64,000 nt of DNA from Stomoxys calcitrans (GCF_963082655.1 NC_081552.1:50315280-50379279), one strand, 5' to 3'. Shown: positions 24,906 to 36,839, numbered from the stretch's first letter. The notes: a model not told the origin generated them from the sequence alone. A program made the numbers and translations.

Positions 24906-26794
24906 TTAGAATTAAACTTAACTTATAGATTAATGACTTTAGGACCACCCCGTAATAGAGTTATATCTATATGCTCTCAAACTGATTGCCTGGAAAGAAA
25001 AAGCTTTTCCTATGAAGTTCAGATCTCTGTCTCACATTGATGAGTGATCTCAGTGATTCTCAGGGTTAGAAAAGTAATTTAAAATTGCAACCAAATTATT
25101 TTTCCTAAAATCGTTAAATGTCGAGTAACCAAAACCTGACGTTAAGGCTTTCTATTATTCTCTAGATTATAGACTGTAGATTGACCCCGTAATCGAGTTA
25201 CAGTTCAAATGCTACCAAACATTACATCAACGATAAATTGTTTACATTCGTAGTATTTCTCTTTTTTGTTCCTTAAATTACTTCAAAGAAAATTCGCTTA
25301 TTGTTCTACAAAACCAACTTGAATACAGAAAATTTATATTCTCTACCATGTATTCACTTAATTGAATCATTCATATTTGAATGTCTAACTGAAGATTTTG
25401 TTACCATCATCTTCCTACGCCATTTATGTTAGAGAATGAAGAAAAAGTAAAATGAGGCAAGTTATAATTCTAAAAATCTTGCTGGGGTTTTTTCTCTTAG
25501 TGCAACCACGACTTAAATAGTATTTGATATTCAACAACTCCTTTTGAGGCAAAGCTTTTGGCGAATCTGCAGTTTTATGTTTGCTTCATATTTTGGGATA
25601 GACATTAAAACCTACCTGAAAAGGAAAGATGAGGACTATGGTTGAGACGCCTCAATGGACGCTGATGATGATGAAAAAGTAGTTAAGAATGCCATGAAAC
25701 CTTTTTGTACACCATTGCTTATTTAATGATGTTTTCAAACTTCTTGGGATCTATGTTATTGCAATGTTTTCTCATTTTTGTTGTGTGTATACTTTGTAAA
25801 ACGAAGAACAAAATACCCATTAGTGGCCATATCCTCTGATGTCGTCCATTGTCCAGAAGTTAAAAGGCAATTCATTAGTAAGCTCAAGAACGTCAAGACA
25901 AACAACAATATCAACGAAGGTACTTACATATATCCAAGGCTTACGAACTATTTACATGAAACGACGACCCAGCTTATTTCACTTCAAGCGGAGTGTGGTA
26001 CTCAGTATTTTTCTTTAGATATTTTTTTGTTGATTGTATAAAACTTATTTATACATTATTTGTACGAGAGTATACCCTGCTTTATGCATATGTACCCTAA
26101 ATGCATTTGAACTTAATTTCGTGATAATTAATTACCTGAGAATGAAAAATAAAACGAATGTATAAAAGATTTAAATATTAAGATTAAGTCGCAGACTAAA
26201 TTGCCAAAGATGAACTTAATGGAAGGGAGGAAGTAAGATGAAAACTAAAAAATTAGGAAGATTACAGTTACAAAGATAGCAATTACTTTAGCTTGGTAAT
26301 AGGAAGCGTTATAGAGCGTAATACAAAACAATTTTTACTTCAAATTTTATAGTAGACTTAAGTTAAAGCCAAATATTTCAATATTTACAGATGGTAATGT
26401 CAAAATTTATATTTCATAAAAGTTGTGGCAATGGTAGAATGATCATCAATTTTTTGGTCATCAATTTTGTCCTGGCCAAGGTCAGACTCTGGACTTTAGT
26501 AAAAGTCATCAAGCAGTTATCATTTCTTTCAGCTATAGCCTCATAGACCTCTAAAATTGTGGGCAAGGTTACAAAATTTTCAAGTACTCATAGCCCGGAG
26601 TACGAATCGTACAAAATGAAAATTTCGTAATCTTAAGGGGTCGGAACTCTTTAATGCTATTTGACATATTGAAACAAATGACCAAGTTTTTAATTGTCCG
26701 CGTGAAATTTCTAATCATTTTGTAGAATTTTGGTCTCAACAATCCAGCGATCATAACTTTCCCAGCAGTTTCGTCTGTGTCTGTGGATAATTCT
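24906..26794. other. Non-coding DNA, nothing recognised
   Basis: AT-rich sequence with an 87-codon open frame at 25778-26041 that lacks a recognisable domain. The last few hundred bases might belong to the upstream part of the LINE relic that begins to be recognisable near 26795. Confidence 0.45.
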
Positions 26795-27369
26795 ATTATA
26801 CCTTCTTCCAGAGTGTAGGAAGAGGAATTTACAATCTTTGAATTGCAATCTTTCTTACGCCTTTATAAAGTTAAACTCCAGTTTTTGATAGAATATCATA
26901 TCCTATCTTACAAACCTTACCACCAAACTCCTTTCAATTCTTGCTTGAATTGTATAAAATAAAATTATACAACAAGCTGCTTTTAAACCTAATAAAGGCA
27001 CGATTGATGCACTTACATACATTGAGCACATAGCTGCATGCATATAATCTCACAAAGGTCATCTCTCCATCATATCAATTGATTTCGAAAAGGCTTTTGA
27101 CCGGATCGGCGGTCACACCATAATATCTTAACTAATCGAGTGGAAACTCGGCAAAAGGATTATTAGCTATGTATAAGAATTTTTGACTAAGCGGAAAAAA
27201 TGGATAAGAGTGAACAACATCTACTCTTCTATAAAGCCTTTGCACAATTGTATTCCCCAAGGATCTTCTTTTTCCGTAATAATATTCCAGATTGCAACTG
27301 AAAAACTAAACCGAATAATTTGCTACCAGAAATATTTCAAACATGTCATCTGTGCTGACGACCTATATA

Positions 27370-27944
27370 AAGGGTGATTTTTTTGAGGTTAGGTTTTTCA
27401 TGCATTAGTATTTGACAGATCACGTGGGATTTCAGACATGGTGTCAAAGAGAAAGATGCTCAGTATGCTTTGACATTTCATCATGAATAGACTTACTAAC
27501 GAGCAACGCTTGCAAATCATTGAATTTTATTACCAAAATCAGTGTTCGGTTCGAAATGTGTTCAAATTTTGACAAATTTTGTTCAGCGATGAGGCTCATT
27601 TCTGGTTGAATGGCTACGTAAATAAACAAAATTGCCGCATTTGGAGTGAAGAGCAACCAGAAGCCGTTCAAGAACTGCCCATGCATCCCGAAAAATGCAC
27701 TGTTTGGTGTGGTTTGTATGCTGGTGGAATCATTCAACGTTACGGTGAATGAACACATTTCGAACCGAACACTGATTTTGGTAATAAAATTCAATGATTT
27801 GCAAGCGTTGCTCGTTAGTAAGTCTATTCATGATGAAATGTCAAAGCATACTGAGCATCTTTCTCTTTGACACCATGTCTGAAATCCCACGTGATCTGTC
27901 AAATACTAATGCATGAAAATCCTAACCTCAAAAAAATCACCCTT
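27370..27944 (+). mobile_element. Fold-back mariner-type MITE, copy 1 (575 bp)
   Basis: The element is bounded by TA duplications (27368-27369 and 27945-27946) and starts and ends with AAGGGTGATTT and its inverse. The inverted arms are each 194 bp (27370-27563 and 27751-27944) and almost perfect. Each arm contains the start of a Tc1/mariner transposase frame (MNRLTNEQRLQIIEF...). The 187-bp centre encodes, on the plus strand, an internal transposase piece with the FSDEAHFWLNGY motif, whose Asp is one of the catalytic residues in this superfamily. Compared with copy 2 it lacks about 32 bp near the right of the centre. No complete transposase exists, so it must be mobilised in trans. Confidence 0.85.
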
Positions 27945-28163
27945 TATCTTGGCTAAACACAAGATAAATGCAAACAAACAGATCGAGATTGACAACCTTT
28001 TTGAAAACATCAATAGCTGTGCGATGAAACTGGAAGCGAAATATCATTTTCCATTTTCTGTGCCGGTACCAGTATCACAATTCAAGGACAATTAGAAAAT
28101 ATTAAAGCTATAGGAACTTGTGTAATTGTAAGTGTAATTTGTAATTGCAGATTCTCTTGGACC

Positions 28164-28821
28164 CAGTGCTGCCAAGGCTATTTCTTAAAAAATCGTCAAA
28201 ATTGAGAAAAAATTGTCAAATTTTTATTGAAGAAACGTCCCCAAAATTCGTCTATTCATTAAGATTTCGTAATTTTCGGTGTGTAATATACCTGTGGAAG
28301 CTGAAATAATGAGGGCGGTTTGATTTACTATTACTTTCAATAAAACCATACATATTCCATTATTTAATATAAAAAACAAAATTTCATTTAAATTTTCTTT
28401 AAACACAAAAAATCAATGATATCTTGTATAGAGTCAAAGTTTTAATGAAATTTACTGCAAAGACAATTTTAACGAAATTTTCCCCAAAACACAACATATA
28501 AATATAATCTTTACTAAAAAAACAAATTTTATTGAAATTTCGATTTCTTCACAGAACTTTGTTCGTTAATATAAAGATTGAATATAGGGCTGACAAAGAA
28601 CAGTTAATAAAACATATTAAAAAAGACGGGCGATTTGACACAAAACCTGTATTACCCAGTTTTCCAATATAGGCCCTGTACTTAATAATTATGTGACTTT
28701 AAAAAAAAAAAAAACAAAAATTAATTGTCAAAACATAAAGATTTTCAAAGCAAAAAAGATCAAGCGTCAAAGGCCAAAAAATCGTCAAAATGACGTAAAA
28801 TCGTCACGTCTGGCAGCCCTG
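28164..28821. mobile_element. hAT-type non-autonomous element (658 bp)
   Basis: The ends are CAGTGCTGCCAAGGC and, inverted, CAGGGCTGCCAGACG, the CAGNGCTGCCA form common among hAT elements. Flanking 8-bp sequences are CTTGGACC (28156-28163) and CTTAGACC (28822-28829), a target duplication with one mismatch. Subterminal 'AATCGTCAAAAT'-like motifs occur near both ends. There is no transposase; the open frame of about 60 codons within it has no homology that I can see. It is inserted in the LINE relic of 26.8-29.9 kb. Confidence 0.8.
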
Positions 28822-29979
28822 CTTAGACCTCACATTTGAACTATTTAAATTATGACTTCAACCTCGACTCAATTTAATAAAATGTTTATGTTCTGAGAAA
28901 GGCAACTCCCACAGCGCTGTCTTAAGAGTAGCGCACCGTGATTCTGTCGAAAATAGACTACAGCTTTATAATGTATGGGAAATGTCCGGTTTCACAATTG
29001 AAGAAAATCACAATCAGCAATTTTTCATTTAGCAATAAGGTTTACACTTGGAAAATTAAAATCTAATCCAATAACGAACATGTTGAGTTTAGCTTTAAAA
29101 TATTAAAGGTCAGATTGAATGAACTGACGACGAAGTTTATTACCAAAAATTATTTTTCCTTCAGAATTTCTATCTTTTCAATCGGATTTCTTTCATCCCA
29201 TCGCAGCAACCACAAAAGCCTATGTCCCTACTGAACCTCCTTGGCAATCAAAACCAAACATTTTCATTGAAAATTTTCTACATTTAGCAAAAACTTTTGG
29301 TTCTCAGTTTTTTTTTTTTTGATCTACCTTTAATTGCTCAATTTTTACGGTTGAATTCACGCCAGTTTTTTTAACCATAAACATACAACACAAACATAAA
29401 CATACTATAGGGCAATTTGTGTTATTATCAGACTCTAAATTCGTCATCAATTCGTTATTAATTACGCCTCCGTCAATAAAAAACGATATTACTCGTTTTA
29501 TAACTCTTAATCTATATAAAGTCAAGAACGTCGACTGGATTGGATAGGAACATTATTACAAAAATATGAATCCTTCCTTCCCTATATCCCTTTGGATGTT
29601 CAAAGTCATCTATTCAAAAATATCTCTGGCTAAGGCTAAGGCATTATTTCGGAACACACTGTCATATATTCAACCAACGCAGTGCAGAGGAATGACCACT
29701 ATATAAAGCTAACCATAAGCATAAAACATATCGTTTTCAATTGCAGATGTCTTATAGCAGCCCAATTTGTACTTTTTGGAAAAATTTGTCTACCAGATAA
29801 CCTTTGACATACTAATGCAACACAAGCCCTTCTGAACTACTGTAACATCTATCACCTTATATAATATACACTAGTAATAGAGATTATTTCGAAAACCATT
29901 GGTGTAAGAACATAGTTATTTTTATTTTTAGTATCATAATTTATTATGATAATAAATTTTCTTAAATAAATAAATAATT

Positions 29980-30345
29980 TCGTCACTCCCTTTATAACAC
30001 ATCGAGATTTTGATCTGAGACCGAATAAAGTTTATATGTCTCGATTATCTTGACAATCTAAGTCGATTTAGCCATGCCCGTCCGTCTGTCACAAGCACGA
30101 TAACTTTCGAAAGAGTAAGGCTAGGTGCTTGAAATTTTGCATAAATACTTCTTTTAAGTGCAGGTCGGTTATTATTGTAAATGGGCCGATCTGGGATCTT
30201 GACTACTTTACCCTCTAGAGGATGCAATTTATATCCGATTTGGTTGAAATTTTGGCTAAAGTATTTTGTTTTATTTACTAACAACTAGATATAGCTGGCA
30301 TAAAAACCGATCATCAGACTTGGCCGCAAAGTTTAAAAATATTCA
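29980..30345 (+). mobile_element. Family M left-end fragment with one monomer
   Basis: 'TTTCGTCACTCC.TTTATAACACATCGAG', 'TAGCCATGCCCGTCCGTCTGTC', 'GCACGATAACTTTCGAAAGAGTAAGGCTAGG.GCTTGAAATTTTGCA' and 'GGGCCGATCTGGGATCTTGAC' follow the M order. The right end is absent. Confidence 0.65.
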
Positions 30346-30415
30346 CAGCCTCTTATGAAGAATCACACATGATGATAGTTTTTTCTTTTTATTTCTTTTT
30401 ACTTTATTTTATCAA

Positions 30416-31975
30416 CTAGCTGACCCGGGCCCGTTCCGCTGCGCCTTCTTTTACTTTATAGGGAGCAAAAATTTCCTTGGAATGTTTATTTTCGACAATT
30501 AAAGAGCTTTTAGTGAAATACCATGCTACGAAAATAGTATATCGCTGGACAAACAGTTTAACAGTATAACAGCCTTTATCTGAATCCCATATGATCTTTA
30601 TTGGTCTACGAATTTAAGTTTGGATGTAAGGTGTATTCCATTCTTAAAATACTTTATTCCAGCCTGAGAATATCGGGTTGATATCTGATTTAGGGGTGTT
30701 TTCGGGGATGATGTGGTCCCCCAGACACTTGGCCCTGAAAAATATCACGATGCTCTTCTTTCAAATACCATTTTTTTAAAACCCATATTGCCATTGGTTT
30801 AGGGGAGTTTACCCGATGAGGCGTTTCCCAAACAAATGAGCTTAAAAAAGGTTATCAAATTCGTTTTCTAATCTCAAATACCTTTCATTTGAGCCACATA
30901 TTGTGTTTTGGGGAAGGGGTGATGCCCTAAATACATGGTCCTACAATTGGATATCAAATTCCTATTCTACTTCCAAATACCTTTATTTGAGCCCCGTATT
31001 GCGATAGTCAGTAAAAAATGTTTGTTTGTGGGGTATATTGCAAAAGTCAGCAAATATGTCCGGTTTGGAGTATTGGCCCTAAAACCTATAAATATTTAAT
31101 TCCACTCTCTTTAAGACCCAAATTGTCGTGGTGAGCAAATACGTCCTATTTGGGGATTGTTATGGTGGTGGGACGTCCCCTAGACAGTTGGTCCCTAATG
31201 TTGATATCAGATACGTGGTCTACTTTCAAATACCTTTAATTTGAGCTACATATTTCCATAGTCGGTAAACATGACCGACTTGAGGGGTGTATTGGGGGAT
31301 GGGCGGTCACTCAGTGAGTTGGCCTTGAAAATATATTTCGGAATCGTGTTCTACTCTAAAAACCCTCTTATTTGAGCCTTATATTGCAATAGTCAGCAAA
31401 TACTTCCTATTTGGGTGGTGTTCTGGGAAAAGTGTCCCATAGACACTTTTCCCGAATATTGATATCAGATTCGTGTTTTACTCCCAAAGACCTTTCATTT
31501 GAGCCCCATATTGCTATGGTCGTAAATTTGTCCCCTTTGGGGATGTTTTTGGGCCCCCCAAACACTTTGTCCCATATTTGGATATCAGATTCGAATTCTA
31601 CATTCAAATACCTTTTATTTAAGCCCCATAACCCCATGGTCAGTAAATAAGTCCTGTTTGGGGGGTGTTTTGGGGAAGGGGTGGACCCCCAGAAACGTGG
31701 TCCCACATTTGGATGGATATAAGAATCGTATTTTACTCGCAAATACCTTTCATTTGAGTCCCATATTGCCATGGTCGGTAAATATGTCCAATTTAGGGGT
31801 GTTTTGGGGGTTGGGGTGGTCCCCCTAACTCTTGGTCCGACATTTGGATATCAGATACGTTTTCTAATCTTAGATACCTTTAATTTGAGTCCAACATTGT
31901 TGTGATTGGTGTATATATATATTTGCTAGGTTTTGGGGTGGGGCGCCCCCCTAAGTACTCCATATATATAAGAGA
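30416..31975 (-). mobile_element. Family X dispersed repeat, second long copy
   Basis: It begins with 'ACTAGCTGACCCGGGCCCG' and a 'CCGCTGCGCC' block and continues with the segment shared with 2150-2290. It then has many tandem units in which 'ATTTGAGCCCCATATTGC.ATGGTC.GTAAA' recurs at about 30890, 30985, 31240, 31370, 31498, 31618, 31752 and 31882 (later steps about 120-134 bp). Each unit ends in a G-rich 'GGGGGTGTTTTGGGGAAGGGGTGG.CCCCC' segment. It has only chance open frames. The end near 31975 lacks the 'TTTGTTTGTTCCGTAG' start of the 12.35-kb copy and is probably truncated. Confidence 0.7.
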
Positions 31976-32137
31976 ACACACAAAATTTCGCTTAAATCAC
32001 CATTCATAGATTAGATGCCAATTATCCCTGCAGAACGAAACCCGAAGCCTTAACTGGGCCTACTCAATTATTCCTTGTGATTTTTCTGAGATACTTTTGA
32101 AAGTTTCTTCTATTTAGAAAAATTGTCTGCAGGGATA

Positions 32138-32462
32138 AGGAGGCCCTTGTGGCATAGAGGTTAAAAGGTCCACCTATGAAACTGAACGCCTCGGTTCGAA
32201 TCCTGGCGAGAACATCAGACAAAAATACTTTCAGCCGTTTTTTTCCCCTCCCCATGCTAGCGACATTTATAAAGTGTTTGCCATGCATAGAAGCCAAGTA
32301 GTAACTTCTCCCCAAAGAGGTGTAGCACTGCGGCACGCCATTCGGACTCCGCTAAAAAAGGAGACCCCTTGTCATTGAGCTTAAACTTGAATCGAACAGC
32401 ACTCATTGATATGTGTGAAGTTTACCCTGTTCCTTAATGGAGTGTTCATGGACAAATTTTAA
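32138..32462 (+). mobile_element. tRNA-derived SINE, longest copy
   Basis: It contains 'CCCTTGTGGCATAGAGGTTAAAAGGTCC' (A-box region), 'GGTTCGAATCCTGGCGAGAACATCA' (perfect B box), 'CTAGCGACATTTATAAAGTG', 'AAAGAGGTGTAGCACTGCGGCACGCC', 'TTCGGACTCCGCTAAAAA', 'GTCATTGAGCTTAAACTTGAATCG', 'CACTCATTGATATGTG' and 'GTTCATGGACAAA'. This is the fullest representative in the window, about 325 bp. Confidence 0.85.
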
Positions 32463-35145
32463 TTTTTCCCTCTAGGAATTTAAGAGCCAGGTGTATTGTC
32501 TTAACATCTTTTCCATATCTCCAACGTAGACCCCAACGTGTACATACAGAAACGAGTTGTAGTTTACTAGCAAGATTCGGTTTTGAGACCTATCGTTTTT
32601 CCTCTGACTGTATAAAGGTAACACCTTCGATTTTTCAGATGAAATATATCTGCGTTTTAGACTATGTCAATCTTTTTGTGGTCTAAGTTCAACGCGCTTT
32701 CCATGAGTCCTTCAAAGACTAAGGCCTTAGTAAAAATTATATTTTCAATTAGCAAACTTTAATATTTCAAAATTACTTGTTGTTTAGCGGCGCTCCTTTT
32801 TGTCTTTATGGTATTAATCACTTCCTCGCTTATTGTTTATATCTTTTGATATAATCTTATGGGCAAATGTTTCAATTTCACTTCCGACTTTTTTCGCTAT
32901 GTATGCGGTAAATTCTTATAAAGTTTCCTCCTTATTGCGTTGTGGCATTTTAAGTAGCAATGCGCAAGTATGCAAAACCGCAAATTTAAAGCCGATTTAT
33001 GTTGGGCAGAGTAACATAAATCCCCCTCTGCATAACTAAGGCAAAAAAAAAGAAAAAAATAATTTTGTACGTCTAAACCGCAAATCGTGCCCTGCCGACC
33101 AAATGCAGACATACATATGTAAAGTAAAGTTTAAATTATCCACAGAAACTGCAAAGATTAAAGAAGCGCAATAATTTCATGAAAATCTTTTGTTCGACAA
33201 TCTTACTCTACAACATTAAACTTATTAAAACCTCAAACAACATTATTATCAACATCATCAGTTAGGAACACAATAGAGGAGCGATCTCCTACTTATTGCC
33301 TGAATTTTGCATTACACTAAAAAGGGAAGTTGTGCTGGCTGGTATATACATATGTATGTACATAATTTCATTGCTAAACTCTTCCACACACACACACACC
33401 AACCGCACAACTCAAACGCATCTCTTTTTAAACTCTTTTGTACAGTAATTGAGCAAAATGAGGCGCTCGAAGATAAAGAAGCAAACCACCATCACCGAAC
33501 CAATCAGCCGAGCCATCCAACAATTCAACCAGCAAACTTACCTACCAAGTAAAACTAACCATGCAACCGACCAAACAGCTAAAGCTGACCTCAAGTCTTA
33601 TTAAAGTTTACCTTATGAACAATGAGGCATATACTAACCATAGCACGTACCATTTGGCTTCTGTGGCAAGCAGTTAATACAACAAAAAGAAAGAAATGTA
33701 AGGAAAAAACAAAAATTGCTCGAAAAGAGGGCAAAAGCAAATGTACTGAAAATAACTTAGGATAGGTAATTTTAAGGCCATGTTTAGATATGGCCGCATA
33801 GTTGTGAAGTTAGACGAGTTTTATATGTTCCAAAAAAGATGATGATCAACTGTCACATCCTTTATAAGGTTTTAAATCTGAAGTTAGTTTTTTTTTTCTT
33901 TTCATGTCTTCTTACTTAAGAATATACAATACAAAAACTTCCTATCTATGTGGTTACACAGAAATACTTTCCTAACGACATTTGCAAGGATTTCAGCCAA
34001 GTAATACTCCTCTTTGAAGAAGTGATTTTCAGAGGCATGTAGTTATACTAAAAAGAGAAGCCCTCTTCTATTAAAGAGCTCATCACTGTTTGTTGCCAAA
34101 TTTGCAGTCCATCGATTGCTACTGTTAAGCTTATAGACTATGTGGAAACTTTATTGACTCATAATGTTTTTTTTATTTCTTTTTACTGATGGCGATCTTA
34201 GATTTACACTATAGGTGCTCTACATATCCTTTGAATATTTCTATTTTTTTCTATTCGTAGAAGGTACTTACCCAAGGCCATGGACAGGTTTGAGATTTTA
34301 TGTTCAGGGACTGGTGGAGAAGGGAATCTTTCAATTCGTACTATGACTTAGATACAAAGTTTTTTTTTATATTTTTTTTATCGAAACTGGTATGCTGTAC
34401 ACTATTCTTTGCCTTTTCTCCCACTTATGTTTTTATACCTGATTATTATTTCTCACCATCTTTTAGCAGGCCTATCTTAAGGCCTCTACACAACTTTACT
34501 TTTGTAATGTTTTCACTTCTCTTTGCCCATGAATGGGCTTTCCTCTATATGTTTGGGAACCTCAATTTCTGTAGTTCCTTCTTATGTGTATCCTGGTTTT
34601 TGCTGTTGTTTCGCTTTGCATACAGGTTCATATTGTATGTGGCCCTTCATCTTTTCCCCTTTGTTACTCTTGACCAGCGGTATCTCGACATTGATTGCGA
34701 CCTTAGTCACTAGCAGTTTTATTAATGCTTTGTGTATTTCCGCGTGGGGGTTTTGCTGACCACCGTCACTGCACTCGTATTTCACAAGTTTCTTCCTTCT
34801 GCATGCTATCTTTACATATAGAGATGCCTTATTATGACGCCGTAGTCTTTCATTTATCTACATCGTTCCTTTGGTGGCTTTTTGTTCGTTCGTTTTTGTA
34901 TAGCAATTTAAATTTGCTGTTGCATTTAACATACAGTTCTAGCATAAGGCTTCAAAAAACGGAAACCGCTTGCACACATAGGGCTTAAAGTTGTAATAAA
35001 AGGAAATTAGCATTATGTTTTTTTGTGTTCTGTCTCACTAATGAAGACACTTTTTCAATTTGCTTTATGACAGACCAAAAACATATATCTTTTTTTTTCA
35101 ACCAAACGTATGTGGTTAATTTGGCATTTGCAGTATGCGTAGGAT

Positions 35146-35185
<40 letters not shown>

Positions 35186-35806
35186 ATTTGCATTAATGCA
35201 TTTTAATGCTGATATGTCATTTTTAATAGACCCTTTGTTTGGGGTGCACAGGCATGTGTATAAAATGATTGATAACATAAGGCACGAAATATATTGAAAT
35301 TGATAAATTTGGTTTTTCTGTACATGGGAATGAGAAACTGTAAAAAAAAAGAAAAGAAAAGAATGTATGCGATTTTAGGCATTGCTAAATAACACGATGG
35401 TTATATGAGTTTATATTTTTTCTTTCTATTTTTTTTTACCCACATTAATTGAAGCTGAGACTGAATGCCCAAAAAACTTCTTTATCACCTATGTGTTTAT
35501 ATATAATTCTTGATTTAGGTATGGATTAAAAGGATTACTAACATTTGGCTGATAATAACTAAAGCTATAAAATAACTACTCTAAGGGTCGCATGTGTAAT
35601 AAAATTAAAAGATAAGGGAAAACGAAGTTATCACTGCTTTGGTATTTCGTTCTAGACTATTTTGAAGATTTGTATTTTTTCAAGTGATAGAACATTTGTA
35701 AATAAATTTTATATATAAATCTAACACTCAAAAAGAGGTTTACTCACCACCAAACCAAATTACCATTATATCTAATAAACTCAATATTTTCTCTTCATAT
35801 CTATGC
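32463..35806. other. Non-coding DNA with a poly(T) run
   Basis: No gene is supported. Open frames up to 137 codons (34300-34713) give hydrophobic Phe/Leu-rich translations with overlapping frames on both strands and no domain. A 36-base T run occupies 35148-35183. Short (AC)n runs occur near 33388. The 34.3-35.0 kb stretch has higher complexity and might be old coding sequence of unknown type. Confidence 0.45.
35148..35183. repeat. Poly(T) tract, 36 bp
   Basis: An uninterrupted run of 36 T. It could be the inverted poly(A) of a retrotransposed sequence to its right, but no element end or flanking duplication is evident. Confidence 0.9.
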
Positions 35807-36038
35807 AGGATATATTTTCTCTCAAAAAGTGGTGAGGTTTCCTTGAGATGCCTATGTTATATATGTCGCCAGCGTCAAGCTTCCAGCTTCTTTGTCCAAA
35901 TCTAAAGACCTCAAATGGCTTAGGATCTGAATATATTTTCTCTCAAGAAGTGATGAGGTTTGCTTGAGATGCATATGTTATATATGTAGCCAGCGTCAAG
36001 CTTCTTGCCCAAATCTGAAGACCTCATATGGCTTAGGA
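35807..36038 (+). repeat. Tandem duplication, two units of about 115 bp
   Basis: 'ATATATTTTCTCTCAA.AAGTG.TGAGGTTT.CTTGAGATGC.TATGTTATATATGT.GCCAGCGTCAAGCTTC' through 'GACCTCA.ATGGCTTAGGAT' occurs at 35809-35928 and again at 35932-36037 with few differences. The second unit lacks about 9 bp near 'CCAGCTTC'. The similarity suggests a fairly recent local duplication. Confidence 0.85.
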
Positions 36039-36129
36039 TTGCCAATATTCACTCATTTTCGCTTCAGCTTTTCATTCCCTGCTATGCAAATTTGAGCATT
36101 CCATTTCAGAACAATGTATGCATCTTTTT

Positions 36130-36355
36130 TTAAAGCCGTATACGAACCCCGCTTCCCAATGCGTCACCTCGGGAGAAGTTTTTACTTTCGGGAGAAGCTT
36201 TTACTTGGCATCGTATTTCACAAGTGCCGCAAGCAGAAACAAGAAGTAACTATTGCTTTAAATATTTTTAAAGTTTTCGCCAGGACTCCAAACCTGGTGT
36301 TCAGCATCATAGACGGACAGGCCAACCTCTGCGACTTGATGGCAACGCCATTCCC
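36130..36355 (-). mobile_element. tRNA-derived SINE, decayed
   Basis: On the minus strand: 'TCGCAGAGGTTGGCCTGTCCGTCTATGATGCTGAACACC', a broken B box ('GGTTTGGAGTCCTGGCGAAAAC'), then 'AAAGCAATAGTTACTTC' and a scrambled 3' half. The head is unmistakable against the 51.4-kb copy, but the tail is rearranged and truncated. Confidence 0.7.
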
Positions 36356-36839
36356 TGAAAATTTGTCGACTGGGTATTTTTGCTTGAACTTGTAAGATTT
36401 CTATCATACCGTATGTTCGACACATACATTTATAATCGCAACATTTTTGTTCATATTATTGAAATCAAAGCTGTTGAGAAGTTCTTAAATGCCACAACTT
36501 CAGAAAGCTCCCATATAAGAGTTGGCTTAAGAACAATATAAAATAGAAATACGTCCCCATTTATTAGAACCAAATACTTCGAAAAAAGGAATAAAATGTG
36601 TATATTCGTAATCTGGCCTAGTTTTGTGAAATAAAGACTTTCCCATCAAAGCTTTGAATTTTTGATTTCAGTGTTAAATTCTCTTTGGTTCACTTTTCTT
36701 AATTTTTTTCTTTTTACTTCTCTCTACTTCATGCATTTTCTTCTAATTTCTGTTAAATTTTACTAAGGATATGCTATTTTTTTATCCAATAGGGTTTTTA
36801 ATAGGGAATTGCTAACTTTGAACTTAATTTGTAAATGGA
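36356..36839. other. Non-coding DNA, nothing recognised
   Basis: AT-rich sequence between a SINE and the fold-back mariner relic. No feature is supported. Confidence 0.5.

Larger units (their letters stand above)
26795..29900 (+). pseudogene. RNase-H-bearing LINE relic (I/LOA-like), twice interrupted
   Basis: Read across three frames, the order is that of a LINE ORF2. RT finger motif FDRISYPIL lies near 26900, 'GTIDALTYIEH' near 27000, catalytic palm motif DFEKAFDR at 27081-27104, NCIPQGSS near 27250 and CADDLY (normally YADD) at 27351-27368. The thumb-like DNLFENINS...MK follows after 27947, a GLTFE-type block after 28822, 'EPPWQSKP' near 29240, and an RNase-H-like LSDSKFVINS near 29430. 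Several stops and frameshifts show it is dead. Two DNA transposons sit inside it, at 27370-27944 and 28164-28821. Assignment to the I/LOA group rests on motif style and the RNase-H-like segment, and is tentative. AAATAAATAAATAAT near 29965 may be its tail. Confidence 0.75.

Noticed and set aside
27444..27870. Two open frames on opposite strands ending in the same sequence
   Set aside because: They arise because the MITE arms are inverted repeats; neither is a complete transposase.
32150..32215. Apparent tRNA gene with A and B boxes
   Set aside because: The same head recurs in six places, is always followed by the same non-tRNA body, and lacks a proper cloverleaf and acceptor stem; it is a SINE.
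34300..34713. 137-codon plus-strand open frame with membrane-like hydrophobic content
   Set aside because: Phe/Leu/Ser-rich translation of T-rich DNA, overlapped by open frames on both strands; no domain, splice or promoter context.
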